The notes under the pieces are model-generated. The model saw only the letters and a list, made by a program, of their open reading frames with translations, did no database searches and was not told where the DNA came from. The position numbers were made by a program, and so were the translations under genes. A DNA stretch of 64,000 bases, from contig NBBA01000015.1 in the NCBI GenBank assembly GCA_002794785.1, positions 124,001 to 188,000 on the forward strand. The letters run 5' to 3'. This stretch comes from Coniferiporia sulphurascens. Taxonomy: Eukaryota; Basidiomycota; Agaricomycetes; Hymenochaetales; Hymenochaetaceae. Positions 11,008-23,168 of this stretch are shown here, piece by piece. Within the stretch, counting starts at the first letter, position 1. Every line of letters starts with the position of its first letter.

Positions 11008-14000
11008 TTAAGAAGAGTTCACCACCGTCTTTTCGTTATGCCGCTTCAGCAAAGCGAGTATCTCCTTCGAAAACTTGTCTTTCGCACTTCCACCCTCTGC
11101 CCTTATCTCCCCAATTTCATCAGTTAGCCCGACGCGTAGGTTGGTGTGTCGCAACTCCCCGTTAACTTTGACGATGCACCTCGGCACGAGTAGCGGACTC
11201 AGGGCGCAAGGTGATACTGGCGACGCCGCCTCGTTGTCTTGCGCTTGCAACAAGTCCACTGGGCATAACGAAGCAGACGATAGAGGACTCGGCGTCCGGG
11301 GCAGGCATGGACTAGGTGGTGCTCCTGCACGCCGTGGTGCGGGTGTCGAAACCTGAGCGGGTCGTTGGAAGCGTGCGATGAGGCCCGAAACACGTGACCC
11401 AGCAGCCTTGCGCGACGCTGCCGTCGTCGGCAGTGCAGCTGGAGTCGGCGTTGAAGACACTTTACGGTGGGCGCGAGTTAATGATCGTTTCATGAGCGAT
11501 GAGAAGACTAACGTACCAGCATCGAAAGCCTTCCATTTCCCCTTGGCCAGATAGTCGAAGTACGGACTGTCGTCGACCACCAATGTGGGCGTGCATATCG
11601 TGTTTGTACTACCGAAGTCATATTCACGACGACTTGGAGAGTCACGGGAATCGGAGCTAAGAAGCGGAGAGTTGCATACAGTAGACCCAGATGCCAGAAG
11701 ATCCTCCCCACCGACCACAGCCACTGAAGGCGTACCCGGCAAAATATATGCTCGTAGGTCCCCCTTCGGCGCATTCTCTAAGCCCTCCAAGCGATCCTCA
11801 TACCGAGAGGCCAGTTTTGCATCAGCAGCCTCCAAGCGCACCTTGGTATTACAAGCAGCTTCACAAGAAGGCTCCTCTTCCGTAGCCAGTCCACGAGTCA
11901 GCGTTGCAGTATCGAGGGACGCCCTAGCATCGGCAGGTCGTTCAGCATTGACACCCAATTCGTTGAGAATAGCACCAGAGATAGACGTTGGCAAATCCGG
12001 GAGCTTCGTTTCAGCGACAGCCTGAGTTGATGTTGATGCTTCAAGAACGGCCAGAGTGTCCGCGGGTCCGTCCTGGCCAAGAACGGAAGTCGGAGTTGAA
12101 ACACTCACACGCGTCGTTGCAGAGACACAAGCCAAGCTCGTCAATTCAGCGTCAGAGACAGAAGCACCAAAGTCCACGAGAGGTCGCACAGATTCTTGCA
12201 GTTCACCGTTCGCTTCCTGCCGGCAACAGTAGGCTTGACCGAGACCGAGACCGAGAGTTGATGTAGAAGTATTCCCATAAGCCTTCGAAGCACCCGAGTC
12301 AATAGCTACCAAGGAATTGAGCCCGCCCTGGATTTCACTCGATGCATCTCCGACCGCAACCGAGTCGTCGCGCTTGTGTTCAAATGCGTCCGAGACCTCG
12401 TACAGGTCGCTCAAGGAAACGTCCATTAGCGGCTCCGTAGGCCAGGAACTCAAAGCAAGGAACCGGCCGATGTCACTGTCAGATACCTGTATCTCCTCGA
12501 TGTTCCGAGAAACCAGAGCTGAGTCAGAGCAGAAGCTATCGCCAAGAATCGCCTTAGAATCATCAGCCGCTTTAGTCCAGTCCGCAGCCTCTTCATAACC
12601 TTGCTCTTGTACGTCTTGCAGCTCAACTTGAATATCTTCCGAAGTACAGCCAGAGGTCCCGCCTTGCATAGACGTCGTACCCGCGCCTTGAGGTTCAGTC
12701 TCGTCGTCGCCGCTGTTGCGTTCAGAGCTAGCTCGAGGATCCATCCTCGGTGATACGGGAGCGAGCCAGTTGTTATCAGGCTCGAAAAGCTCCCGATCAT
12801 CCTCCGGAAGGTCGATACCAGACTCCTCAAATCGGAAGAAACTAGAGAGCGGCAAAGACGCACCATATTCGTCGTCTGAGTCGGGGTCGTTGTCTGCACT
12901 CTCCAAGGAAGGACTGTTTCGGATGCCCGCCGTCATAGCAAGGTCGACCCTAGACACCTCTGCAATGACATGACCGAGCTGTGAATCACAAGCCGGGTCC
13001 GCAGCCTCCTCATAAATTTGATCTTGCTCTCCGTCATCAGGTTCGTAAAGTTCTCGATCATCCTCCGGGAGCGCAATGCCAGACTCCTCGAATCGGAAGA
13101 AGTGAGAGAACAACGAGGACTCTCCAGCCTCGTCCTTTTCTTCGGAGTTAAAGTCCTCTCCTGCCCCTCTACCAGCCACCACTGCTCCGCCGGCCTTCCT
13201 CATGTCGATAGCCTCTTGTAACTCACCGCCCTCACTTGAGAGCAACACAGATGGCGAAGGATCCTCTTCCTCGATGTTTCCGGTACTGACGGGTGGCAGG
13301 TCGCGACCAAAGGGAGAACAGCTCTCGAAGCTTGAAGCGGTCCTAGACACTCCTGCAGTAGCCCGCCCGAGCTCCGAATGAGAAGCCAAGTCCGAAGCCC
13401 CTTCACATATCTGATCCTCACAGTCGTCATCACTTTCGAAAAGTTCTCGATCATCATCCGGAAGCTCAATACCAGATTCCTCGAATCGGAAGAAGCTAGA
13501 CAACGGCAAAGATGCACCAGCGCCGTCATCTGAGTCGGAGTCAGGTTCCTCCTCTACTTCGTCATCAACCGTTACTAAGCCAGTCTTCGCAATGTCAGCG
13601 GGTAGATGCTCTTGCAGACCATCGCCTCCACTCAAAGTTGGGACCGAAGGAAGACAGTCAACTTCCTTGATCCTGGCGGTGCCGGCAAGTGGTAAGTCCC
13701 GCTCCACGAAAGAACTGCGTCTAAAATCCGGTTTAGCGACAAGCCCCGTTCTAGACACTCCTGCAACAGCAGGCCCGGGTTGTAAGTTAGAAGCCAGTCC
13801 ATGAGTCTGACCTTGCCAGTCGTTATCAGGCTCAAAAAGTTCTCGGTCATCGTCTGGAAGCGCGATACCGGATTCCTCGAACTGGAAAAAGCCAGAAAAT
13901 TGCGGAGATGTACCAGCTCCATCATCCAAGTCTGAGCCAGACTTCTCTCCCGCCCCGCTATCGACAGTTAATACGAAACTAGACTCCTTCGTGTCGGTAA

Positions 14001-17000
14001 GCGGGTGCTCTAATGGGCCATCACCACCACTGAAAAGCGGGATCGGAAGCGGAAGATCCCCAGCCGTGCCGACAAGTGGCGAGTCTCGCTTCAAGAAAGA
14101 AGTGCGTCTTGAATCCGATTCGGTCATTTCATAAACTTGGTCTTGTCGGTCGTCATCGTCGAAAAGTTCTCGATCATCTTCAGGAAGCGCGGTGTCGCAT
14201 TCCTCGAAACGGAAGAAGTAAGAGGACCGTAGAGCTTCGTCGTCCGAGTCGGAGCCAGTGTCCCCTTCCGTCCAGTTACTGACTGTCACCGGAGGGCCGG
14301 TCTTCCTGACGTCGGCGGGTGAATGCTTTCGTGCAACATCGTTTCCGCGTAAAGACGAAGGCGGAAGTGAATGGTCCCCGTCTTTGATACCAAAAGTGTT
14401 GACACACGGTATGTGACGCTCCAAGGAGAACCCGCCTTCTAATTTCGAAACGGTAGTGAGGCCGGTCTTTGACGCCGCTGCGACAACGGTCTGAGGCCCT
14501 AAGTCAGAGGACGTATGCCGTAGGTCTTCAGTACCAGACGCGGTGCCATCTTTAAGGGTGGACGTCGAGCAGCCGGGTTCCGGGTTCTTAAATACTGACG
14601 AAGGTCGCAAGTCATCCGCCTTGGGAGACACGTCGGCTCCCTCGACCTGATTTGACATCATCGTGGGCGGTGTTTGGAGCTCGTACTGGAACGAGGCCTC
14701 CGCATCACTCGGGTCAGCCTTGCCAACAGCTGTGGCCCCATCATGCCCCGTGGACTGCGTAGCAGCGACAGACGGGACTACCAATTCGACGACGGCAGAA
14801 TCCAGCGCTGAGTCCACCGGAGGGGCCGCGTCAACAACCCTAGACTCCAGCTCACCAGCACCGCCTTCTACAGTCGCTCCAGCGTCAGAGACACCCGATG
14901 ACACAGCCATCTCACGCAGTGTCCAGATCGCTTCCCAGTTCCATTGACTATCCGCGTCCTGCAGTGGAGAACGTGCAGGGAGCGCGTTGAACAGGAGATT
15001 GCAGGGCTTAGGTAGGTGATCCTTGAGGTACGCCGCTGGACCCATTGAGGCGATAATCGAGGTGTACGCATTATCCAATGCCTTATCCTTAGCCAGTTTC
15101 GCAAGTGTGTCCATGCAGTCCGATGCCGGCGTCGCTAGCAGTCTTTTAGCCGGTCGGTAGCGGTTGGCCCTCGCTCCTAGAAGGACAGGAGGCGTTGACA
15201 GACTGGTGGCGGTTGGGACTTGGAAGTTCGCAGACGGGTTGGTTTCTTTATCAGCACACAAAGGGGGAGTTACTTCAAGCGCGAGTGCGCGAGCAACAGG
15301 TGCACTGACAACTACCACATCCTTTTCGACACGTCCACAATTACCGTGGTCTAGCTTTGCGTCCCTCCCAGAGTACCGTCCCAATCCGCTTTGGGGCTCC
15401 AGACTTCGCGCACCCGATCCTTTGACGTCACGAGCACGTTCTGAAGCAACCGCGGAACCCGACGCTGGACTGCGTGGTCGAATCACGAGTAGATCGTCCT
15501 TCTCCCTAGCTTCTCGGTCCCGGGTTCTCCTCACCGCGAGCGCAAACTCCTGCAGTATATGCAAGGGTGTCTCGGCAGCGTGGGTGGAGTTCCCGTAAGT
15601 AAGTGCAGGGACTTCGGATCGAGCAGTTGAAGGAACCTTCGGAAACGACGGCGCGATTGTTGAGGACGTTGTAGGCTTGGTATGGGTACCAGGGAGTCGT
15701 TCGGGCTTGCGACTACGGACTTTGGATGGCTTAAATTTGGTGGCAGGAATGCGTCAGCGCCGAACTCCTCTGGGAAAAGGAGCGAATACTCACCGGTGAC
15801 TTATCAGATCGAGCTACTGAATTCACTTTCTTATCGGTACGCGCGCGGACCATGCGCGTATCCAAATCCCGTAAAAATTTCTTGGCGGGACTGAATGCTT
15901 CCTCTAATGCAGTCTTGTACATAGAAGTCTCGCCAGAGCTTTCGAACGAAGTCGAGGTAGGTGTTAATGATCGTGTGGGAATAGCAATTGTTTCAGTGGT
16001 GGTTATGGGCGAAGTTGTGTTCAAATCCGTGACTCCGACGATCCCTTCATTTCCAATATCTATTGAAATCGGAGGAGTTACGCAGCTAAGCGCACATTCC
16101 TTCTTCAGTTTCGTCTTCATTCTTGATTTCTTCTCTCCTTTGTGCATTTTCGGAATAATTTCCCTCTTCTCCTCATTCATTTCCTCCTTAGTGCACGTGG
16201 TTTGGTCATCCTCCCCTAGCGAGGAACGGCTCGCCTCAACGGAGAAAGTATCGGAAACGTTTCTCGACACTGCCGTAGTTTCCGATATCCTCGCAGACGT
16301 AGCAGACATGGTGGGCGTATAACCAAGCCCGTTTTCCTATATAGCTTATACTTAGCTTGTAGTTCTGACAAGGTGGTCAACGAAATTACTAACCAAATCA
16401 ACTGCAGTCCAGGCATCCCCGTCCTCCTTTCTAGTCTCATCTCTCAATCCAAAATATTCCAGACCAGACAAAACATTCCCCGGGTCCGAGATTATCGAAT
16501 TATCGCCCTAAAGAGCGATTTAGTATTTCGGGTCTGCGCTGCAACCACAGGCGAACCACTTACCGAGTCTACTCTAAATGCAACGTCCCCAGCCTCAACC
16601 TCAAAAGTGCTAGCAAATCCGGATGGAAAGTATAAATGAGGGGACTTCCACCCGGTGGTATATAAATCCGCGTCTTTCGTCGCTAATCCGAGATCCAAAA
16701 TAGTAGGAAGATAATAAACGGTGTCATCGGCAACCTGGATGGATATATGCGTGAGCCGCCTTGAAAGACCGAATAGAGCGTCCGGACTTACAGTCAAAGG
16801 AAGGAGAGGTGTATTCGTGTCTTCTTTCGAGCGGGGCAATCTTTTCCGAAGCTAAAGTATACGTGCGGTATGAGCCATGAGGCGCTGCAGAGCAGAAGCA
16901 AATAGACGTACCGCAAAGCCAAGCAGTCCGCAGACAATGAAGGCGGCGGACACCAAGGCGGGGAGCGTTGCGGGATCAATACGCACCGGGTCCACCTGAG

Positions 17001-17418
17001 GCACAAGCAGGGAGACGCCATCGTGTACTGACGAAAGGGATGGCTCGAAGGCAAGGTGCCAGTGGAAATGTCCGCCACCGTCTTGGATGCTCTCAATGCG
17101 CCAATAATGCTCTGGGACGGATGGAGGCGCGGCGACCTGAAGGTATCTTGTAGCAGCTTCCGAGACCGCATGGTACGCGATGCGGAGAGCGTCAGCCGCG
17201 GGTGATATGAAACGACCATTCAGTGTGCCGAGTCCCCAGGATGCAAACAGCGGGCGTCGGTCGGCCATGTAAAGCATGTACAGGGCGATGGCGGCCTCTA
17301 CGAAGACGACTGTGAGAAGCATGGCGGGAAGATTGCCGGCGTAGAAATAAAATATAAATGATAGTGGTGGCAGAAGTAGCAATAAAAAGAGGAGCGAATT
17401 CGCAGCGAGTACTTTCAC
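11008..17418 (-). CDS. Giant membrane-anchored acidic-repeat protein, about 2038 aa; novel
   Basis: The best six-exon model is 17418-16912, 16851-16792, 16734-16564, 16507-16394, 16336-15794 and 15729-11008; all introns (56-64 nt) are GT..AG and all phases are 0. The N-terminus is hydrophobic (MKVLAANSLLFLLLLLPPLS) with a second span at about residues 32-52 and a third at about 151-169 followed by basic LRKRLPR. The remainder is hydrophilic, Ser/Asp/Glu/Thr-rich and probably disordered, with five copies of an FFRFEESGI..LP..DDREL motif (12779-14221). A Ser/Pro/Arg-rich part and a compact end (VKVNGELRHTNLRVGLTDEI) follow. Alternative: two genes, a 297-aa membrane protein ending at TAA 16352 and a 1745-aa protein starting at ATG 16309. 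The gap of 42 bp between them and the in-frame 57-nt intron (16337-16393) favour one gene. An amber codon at about 16854 lies inside intron 1. No known family is recognised. Confidence 0.65.
12779..14221 (-). repeat. Five-fold acidic motif repeat inside the giant protein gene
   Basis: Copies lie at 14160-14221, 13829-13893, 13434-13497, 13040-13103 and 12779-12843. Each reads about FF(R/Q)FEESGI.LP(E/D)DDREL(F/Y), followed by three or four acidic residues; the first copy is the most divergent (FEECDTALPEDDRELFDDDD). Spacers of about 65-110 residues are Ser/Gly/Asp-rich and also partly alike (SRTGL, LVGTAG/LAGTAR and DSDDGAG words), so the true unit is about 90-130 residues. Confidence 0.85.
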
Positions 17419-17708
17419 GCCGAGGAGGCAAGATCGTGGCGGGCTTTTATAGTGCGTTACTATGCGGCTGTGACGCTACATCACGCACGCGTCTATGTAC
17501 GCGTCTGTCACGTGGCTTTTATTTGTGGCTGACCCGTTTTCCTTTGCAGAGTATAGTAAAATGGAAAGTAATGCATCCCACCCAAGAGACATTTCGTCTA
17601 CGCAGACATCATTATGATCCAAGACCTGACAATATTTATCCCTCTCTATAAAACTAAGGATTTGAGAATACACACCCTGTGACTGGACCAACGCGCATAC
17701 ACTGACGC

Positions 17709-17981
17709 TTAGTTTGTGGCTGATACGCCGCAGTTATAATACATATTCTCACTCCGATGATTAATCTGGCTCACCAATCCTCCAGCGTATCGACATATAC
17801 GCAGTCTAATTGACCAGGCCCTCCATCTTTCGGCCGTGCCCGACGTGCCTTGAAAACCCGACACAATCAAAGATCTTTCAAAACTCCCAGCCACCCTCCC
17901 GCAGCGGACAGCTATCAGCTGACGGGTTGACAGCACTGGCAGAAGACAGAAACTCAGCAACAAGGACATCGGCAAATGCAT
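17709..17981 (-). CDS. Possible small secreted protein, 90 aa
   Basis: The open frame begins MHLPMSLLLSFCLLPVLS, a plausible signal peptide, followed by a mature part with three cysteines. There is no second line of evidence: no repeat, no homolog in the window, no introns. It could equally be a chance frame in an intergenic region. Confidence 0.15.
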   Translation of the reverse strand: MHLPMSLLLSFCLLPVLSTRQLIAVRCGRVAGSFERSLIVSGFQGTSGTAERWRAWSIRLRICRYAGGLVSQINHRSENMYYNCGVSATN

Positions 17982-18837
17982 CGTGATAGTAGTATACGTA
18001 AGTCAGCCTGTCACTAGTACTGGCTTCAAGTTGAAGGGCGGGAGGAACGCGCAAGTTTAATCACAACCGGAGTCCCGGGCCGAACTCGGAAACACTGGAG
18101 CCTGGAGCTTAGCCTGTCGGCCTCCCTTCCACCACCCGAGGGACAAATTAAACACCTTGAAGCAGCCTGAGGCAAGAGGGGGGATCATCTAGACAATTAA
18201 TAAATTCAAGGACCTAATCTTACGCCGCACATCACAGATAGGAGTACTTCATGAATCCATGATTCATGATTCATGATCACAGCCGTAGTATTAAGAATAC
18301 AAGACTGGCAGCCTGAGACTCGGAACGGAACTGTACATGTACTGTATGTAATACTATGTATCAGGTATCAACTTAAAGCCGAGCAGCCTGAGAGCGGAGC
18401 GCAACAGACTCTAGATCTGGTGCTATCTACCAAGAACCAACACGCTGAGAAGCGACTACGACGACTCGGAGGCGTCTTCACGTTTATAGCCTATATGCTA
18501 GAACATGTATGTGTACATACAATATTAATGACTCGATTTTCGAATTCGAACTCGAACTCGTACCGACCATCCGACGCCGCGACTTCATACTATAGTATTA
18601 CTCAAGTCAAACACGGCATGGCCCGGGGAAATCCGCACCTTGCGAGGACGAAGGCGAGGGACGAATCCCAAACCCAAACCGAAGACAAAAAACCAAGACG
18701 ATCACGGTTATATTAACACTACAAGTACCATTTATATATCTGCCGTAGGAGTCGAGACGGATAGGACGTAGTAAGAAGTAAGAAGCAAGTAAGCAGGAAC
18801 ATTTTTAGACTTTTATAGGACGGGAGCTCGGACGGCG

Positions 18838-19730
18838 GGTGGGAATGAATGATGGGGATGTAGATGTAGGCTCGGAATAGATGATGAAGATGGAAGGAAA
18901 GAAGGAGGAAGAAGGAAGGAGGAAGATGTGGGGCGGGGGGTGGGGTTGGGGTGGAGGATGTGGAGCGGGTGGACGTGGATGTGGATGTGGGATGAGATGA
19001 GACGAGGGAGCGGACGGGGGGAAAGAAGTGAAGAGAAGACATTAGGAGAAAGGAAGAGAAGCGAGCGAGCGAGCGAGCGACGGAAACGAGATGGAGATAG
19101 AGATAGACAGAGAAAACGAGAAGAAAGAAGACGAGCCGGCACCAATTATTAAGTGACGTGCAGACGTACAGCACACAATTAATACAAGGCTGGCCCCCGC
19201 TGCCACTGCAGGTTGGGAGGAAACGTAACGTACACAGGGAAGGAGGTAGAGCCGGAGTCGGCGTATTATGGTAGGGAGAGAAGAGAGAAGAGAAAGAGAG
19301 GGAGAGAAGATACGGACGGACAACATGAGATAACATGTAATTAGGGGCACAGGCACAAGCACAACAAAAAGACGATAGGATGAGACAGGGCGGGAAGGAT
19401 AGACAGGCTTAAGGCTCGAAGAGGACTGTGCCAGCAGGCGTGTGGAGTCCGATGTATGTATGCATGTATGTATGTGATTAGGCTGTTCAACCGTAAGTGG
19501 ATAGTGTAGATGAGCAAGGCATGAGTCGGGACGAGGGGAGAGAAAGAAGCAAGGAGGAATGGAAGGATGGATGGAGGGACACAGACCCGGCAAAACAAAA
19601 TGGGCAAAAGAAAGCAAAAAAAAAAAAAAAAGAGGGAAAGAAAAGGAGAGGAAAACAAAAACAGAACTTGAACTAGATGCAGAAGCAAGGAAACAAAAAC
19701 CAAAAAAAAAACCCGCAACCGCCACCTCCT
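18838..19730. repeat. Purine-rich (plus strand) low-complexity tract
   Basis: Runs of GGA, GAA and GGATGT words, a (GCGA)5 array near 19060, a run of about 17 A at 19616, and many AGAGA blocks. On the transcribed (minus) strand this is pyrimidine-rich and lies directly 3' of the gene ending at 19740. It creates long stop-free minus frames (up to 227 codons of F/S/L) that I read as composition artefacts. It is probably the 3' untranslated and terminator region. Confidence 0.6.
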
Positions 19731-19739
19731 ACACACTCC

Positions 19740-22700
19740 CTACCGATCACGCGCAACCACACTAACGCTCGTCGCAATACGGCGCGACAGCGTCCCACAG
19801 CGATTCGCAAAGCGATGCAGCGTCGAGTTCGAGTTCGAATTCGAGCCCGTGCGCGACCGACCCCGACTCCTACCCCGGCGCGCAGCAGCAGTCGTCGCCG
19901 CCTCCGCCACCAGATTCGCGTTCAAAAACTCGTACCCGTCATCTCCGTCCTCCGCATCCTCCTCCTCCCCCACCTCCGTGCCTCTCTCCTTTTCTTTTTC
20001 GCATCCCCTTACGCGTTCCCTCTCACGCTCACGTTCTCGTTCTTTCGCGTCGTGCAGACCCCGCAAGTCCGCCAAGTCTGCGAAGCTCGCTACCTTCGCG
20101 TCCGCCGACGCCCATGTCCCCGTCACCATCCCCAGCCCCCGGGGAGCGCCGTAATACGGCGCACCGTGCGGAAGGCACGGCAGCGGCCTCGATCGTGACC
20201 GCGACCGCGTAAACGACAGCGGACTATGTGCGCCGTCTCGCTCCCGCTCCCGACGCGCACGACGCGGGTCCTCAGGCGCGAAGTTGATCGCCTCATGCGG
20301 TCGCGTAACAGGGAAAAGCGCAGAGAGCGTAAGAAGCGTACGCGCCTCTGCGTCTCTGGTCCTGATCTTTTCCTTTTCCTTCTCTATATCGCTCTCCCTT
20401 TCTCTTTCCTTGTCATCCTTTTCGCCATCTGCAGAATCGGAACCGGAGGTGTACGCCGTGTACGTGGGCGAGGAGAGCGAGCCTGGGTACGAGAGCGGTG
20501 AGAACGGCGTCGGGGAGAGCGGCGTTGTGGCTGTGGCCGCGGATAAGGGCGAGCGCGGACGCGCGTGTGGGTGTGGGGAGGTACCGCGAGAGGACACGTG
20601 TATATGCACCGGGCTGTGGGTGTTCGACCTGAGCGCAGGGACAGTCGAAGGCGAAGGCGGGGCGGGAGACGATGCCAAACGGGAGCTGAGCGGTGTGTGC
20701 GCGCGGGAGTCGGCTCCCAGTCGAAGCGAGCTCGGGGCGGGGCTCAGACTCCTATTCGGTCCTGGACTCGGGCATCGGCTTGGGCTTTGGCCCGAGCTGG
20801 GCGTTGCCGCCCTCGGGGTGGGACTCAGCCTCGGGACTGGGCTCCACGTCCCCGAACCGGGAGCTGGGGCTGGAACTGGGCTAGGTACCGGACTGGGGCG
20901 GGGCGAACGCGAATGCGAACTAGCAGCGCCGTCTGACAAGCCTGACGGCGTAGCAACGCCGACGCTCGGTGCGACCGATGCGCCGTGCGTCGTTGCCGTT
21001 GTCGATATCAACGACGACGCCAGCGCCGGTGCCGGTGCCGGTGCCATCGCCATTGAGACTGATGGAAGCAGCTCCGACTCCACCTCGCCTGACCAGACCA
21101 TAGCAGCAGCGGTGGCAACAAATGGCGTCCCACCAATCTCGCCCGTCTCCGTCTCCGCGTCTACATTCACATTTTCCCCTTGCGTCTGCATCTGCATTCG
21201 GGCTTGCTCCTGCATCTGTATAGTGACGAAACCAAAAAACGATTGGTAAGCAAAGACAAACTCCGAGATTGAGTGATGCGTGATCAAAGTGAAGGTAGTG
21301 GAGGGGTGGGAGACAAGCGGGCAGGGTGGCAGCAGCCACGCCCTAACCACCCGGAGACGCCGACAAAGGGGGGAAGGGCGGCGGACTCGGGAGGGGGAAA
21401 ATAGAACATAGAACAAGATGAACAAGTCACTCCGATCAGTTCGCAATGAAGAGCGGAGAGAGGGGATACGGCTTGTATAGCACGGACAAGTCCCAGATAG
21501 ATAGACAGATCGTCAAACAATGTGGTGGGAGGAAAAGGGGAAGGAACATAGACGAAATAAAATAAAAATAAAAATAACGCAAATACGCACATGATCACGT
21601 CCGCACCGAGCATCGTCGCCCGCATCAGCAGTATACGGCGGTGGGTCACTCAGCGTCCTATACATGCTCACACCACCACCACTCGAGGTGGCATGCACAT
21701 GGGGGTACGCCTCCATATGCGCGTACGCGTCGACGTGGGTATATGCGCTCGAGGTGGCGTCGCCGTTCGTAGGCGAATACAAACACGAGTCGGTGTACGA
21801 ATCTGATTCTGAATACGGGTATGGATAGGGATACGGATACGGCGGCGCGTGTTGGAGAGAGAATTGAAGAGGCGGCGTTGGAAGAGGTGCAACGGTGGCA
21901 GGCGAATACGTGCGCGTAGGTGCGGATGTCAGCGTTGGTGTTGGCACTGGCGGAGGAACGGCGGAGGGGGTATGTGGGCGAGTGGATGAGAGGATAGGGT
22001 CCACGGGCGTTTGTACCTGCGAGCGCGAGTTGGTCGAGCGGGGGTGTGATGGGGGGATGCCCCGCGGGCGCGGGGACACGGGGCTGCCAATACCAGATCC
22101 AGATCCAGATCCAGAGGAGGGGGCGGGGACAGGCGCATTAAGGAGTGGGAAGCGCAACCCGAGCGCGGGGCGGCGCGCCTGCGCCCAGTGCGCCGAGACG
22201 AGCGCGAGTGCATGCGCGTCTTCGCTCTCTTCGTAAACCGTACCCTGCTCGTCGTCATCCACGCCTGCACCTGCGCCCGGATCCTCGTACGACGTCCACG
22301 TCCCCGCCAAGTCTGCACGCATGTCGTCAGATTCGTACTCGGGCTCGTGGGTTTGCTGCCCAGCGTCGGGCTCGTCGTAATCAATAAAGCTGCGCGCCGC
22401 GATGTCTGCGGTTGGACCTACACCGTTCCGCAAGTCGTGATTGTGTGTGGGACCACCGTACTTGTACCCGGACCCGTACTCCGTGTTGTCGTCACCATCT
22501 GTGTCCTCGTCAGACTCGGGCGCAGCCTCGTCCCAGCACACGTCCTCCCACTCTCCACGGGGGTCCTCGCGCAGTCGCTCGTCGAGCGCGGCGAGCAGCG
22601 CCTGCACGCCGCCCGAGTGCCAGACGCCGGCATGCGGGGGCGAAACCTTGCGGGTGTTGGCTCCGTGGTGCGCGGGGGCGACGCCGTACCCGTGCTGGTA

Positions 22701-23168
22701 GCCGTGTTCATAGCCGTATCCGCGTGCGTACCCGCCATGGCCCTGCTTAACATCCAACCCGCCATCTGCAGATCGTCCATTGCCACAACCCTCGCGTCCG
22801 AGGGTACGCAGATCCTCATCCCCACCTCTATCCCTACTATCTTCAACTTCGTCACGGTCCTCGTCATCAAAGTCGAGGTGCGAGACGCAATCGGTGTCAG
22901 CATCAGCGTCAGCGTCTCCGTCTCCGTCTCCATCTATCGCAGGTATCCGTAAATCGAGTCTACTCCAGAACGGCGCATTTTCCTCGGCAAAGTCGTCTGC
23001 GAGCGGGGACCAATCTGCGTCGAATGTGAACTCGCTAGGGGCGTAAGTGCGTCGACGCTGACGCTGTGCCGCCGGGTCGTCCCGCGGCTGGACCGGCGCG
23101 GGGCCTGGGAGTGCGTATAGGCGAGCGTGGGAGCCGCCGAACGTGGAGGACGACATGCGGCTCGTCAT
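19740..23168 (-). CDS. Low-complexity Ser/Pro-rich protein, 1017 aa; unknown
   Basis: Exon 1 is 23168-21591 and exon 2 is 21215-19740, joined in phase 0 by a 375-nt intron (GTGCGT donor, TATACAG acceptor), long for this genome, so a small extra exon is possible. The start MTSRMSSSTFGGSHARLYAL was preferred over a longer frame because upstream residues look untranslated; Met 5 is an alternative start. The N-terminal part has RRRTYAPSEFTFDADWSPLA, an Asp/Gly/Ala run and a Gly/Tyr/His segment. The middle is Ser/Pro-rich with a (PY)n run. The C-terminal half has (RE)n and (KE)n charged runs, SRSRSR, and ends with an Arg/Ser/Asn tail. It is largely disordered. The charged and RS-type runs suggest a nuclear or scaffold role, but that is only a guess. 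Confidence 0.65.

Larger units (their letters stand above)
17419..19739. other. Intergenic, no firm gene
   Basis: This lies between two minus-strand genes. It includes the promoter of the giant gene (CpG-rich, about 17430-17530), a short ATTCATG direct repeat near 18250, a TCGAAC repeat near 18540 and the purine-rich tract from 18838. An open frame at 18273-18716 shows no recognisable content. Confidence 0.5.

Noticed and set aside
16852..16854. Amber codon splitting the membrane protein, possible stop readthrough
   Set aside because: A GTACGT..TTTAG intron of 60 nt (16852-16911) removes it and keeps the phase, so no readthrough is needed.
19042..19725. 227-codon minus-strand frame rich in Phe, Ser and Leu
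   Set aside because: Produced by the pyrimidine-rich tract; several overlapping frames on the same strand are equally open and none has splice or motif support.
20284..21249. 321-codon plus-strand frame
   Set aside because: It is antisense to the Ser/Pro-rich coding exon; GC-rich codons make the opposite strand stop-free.
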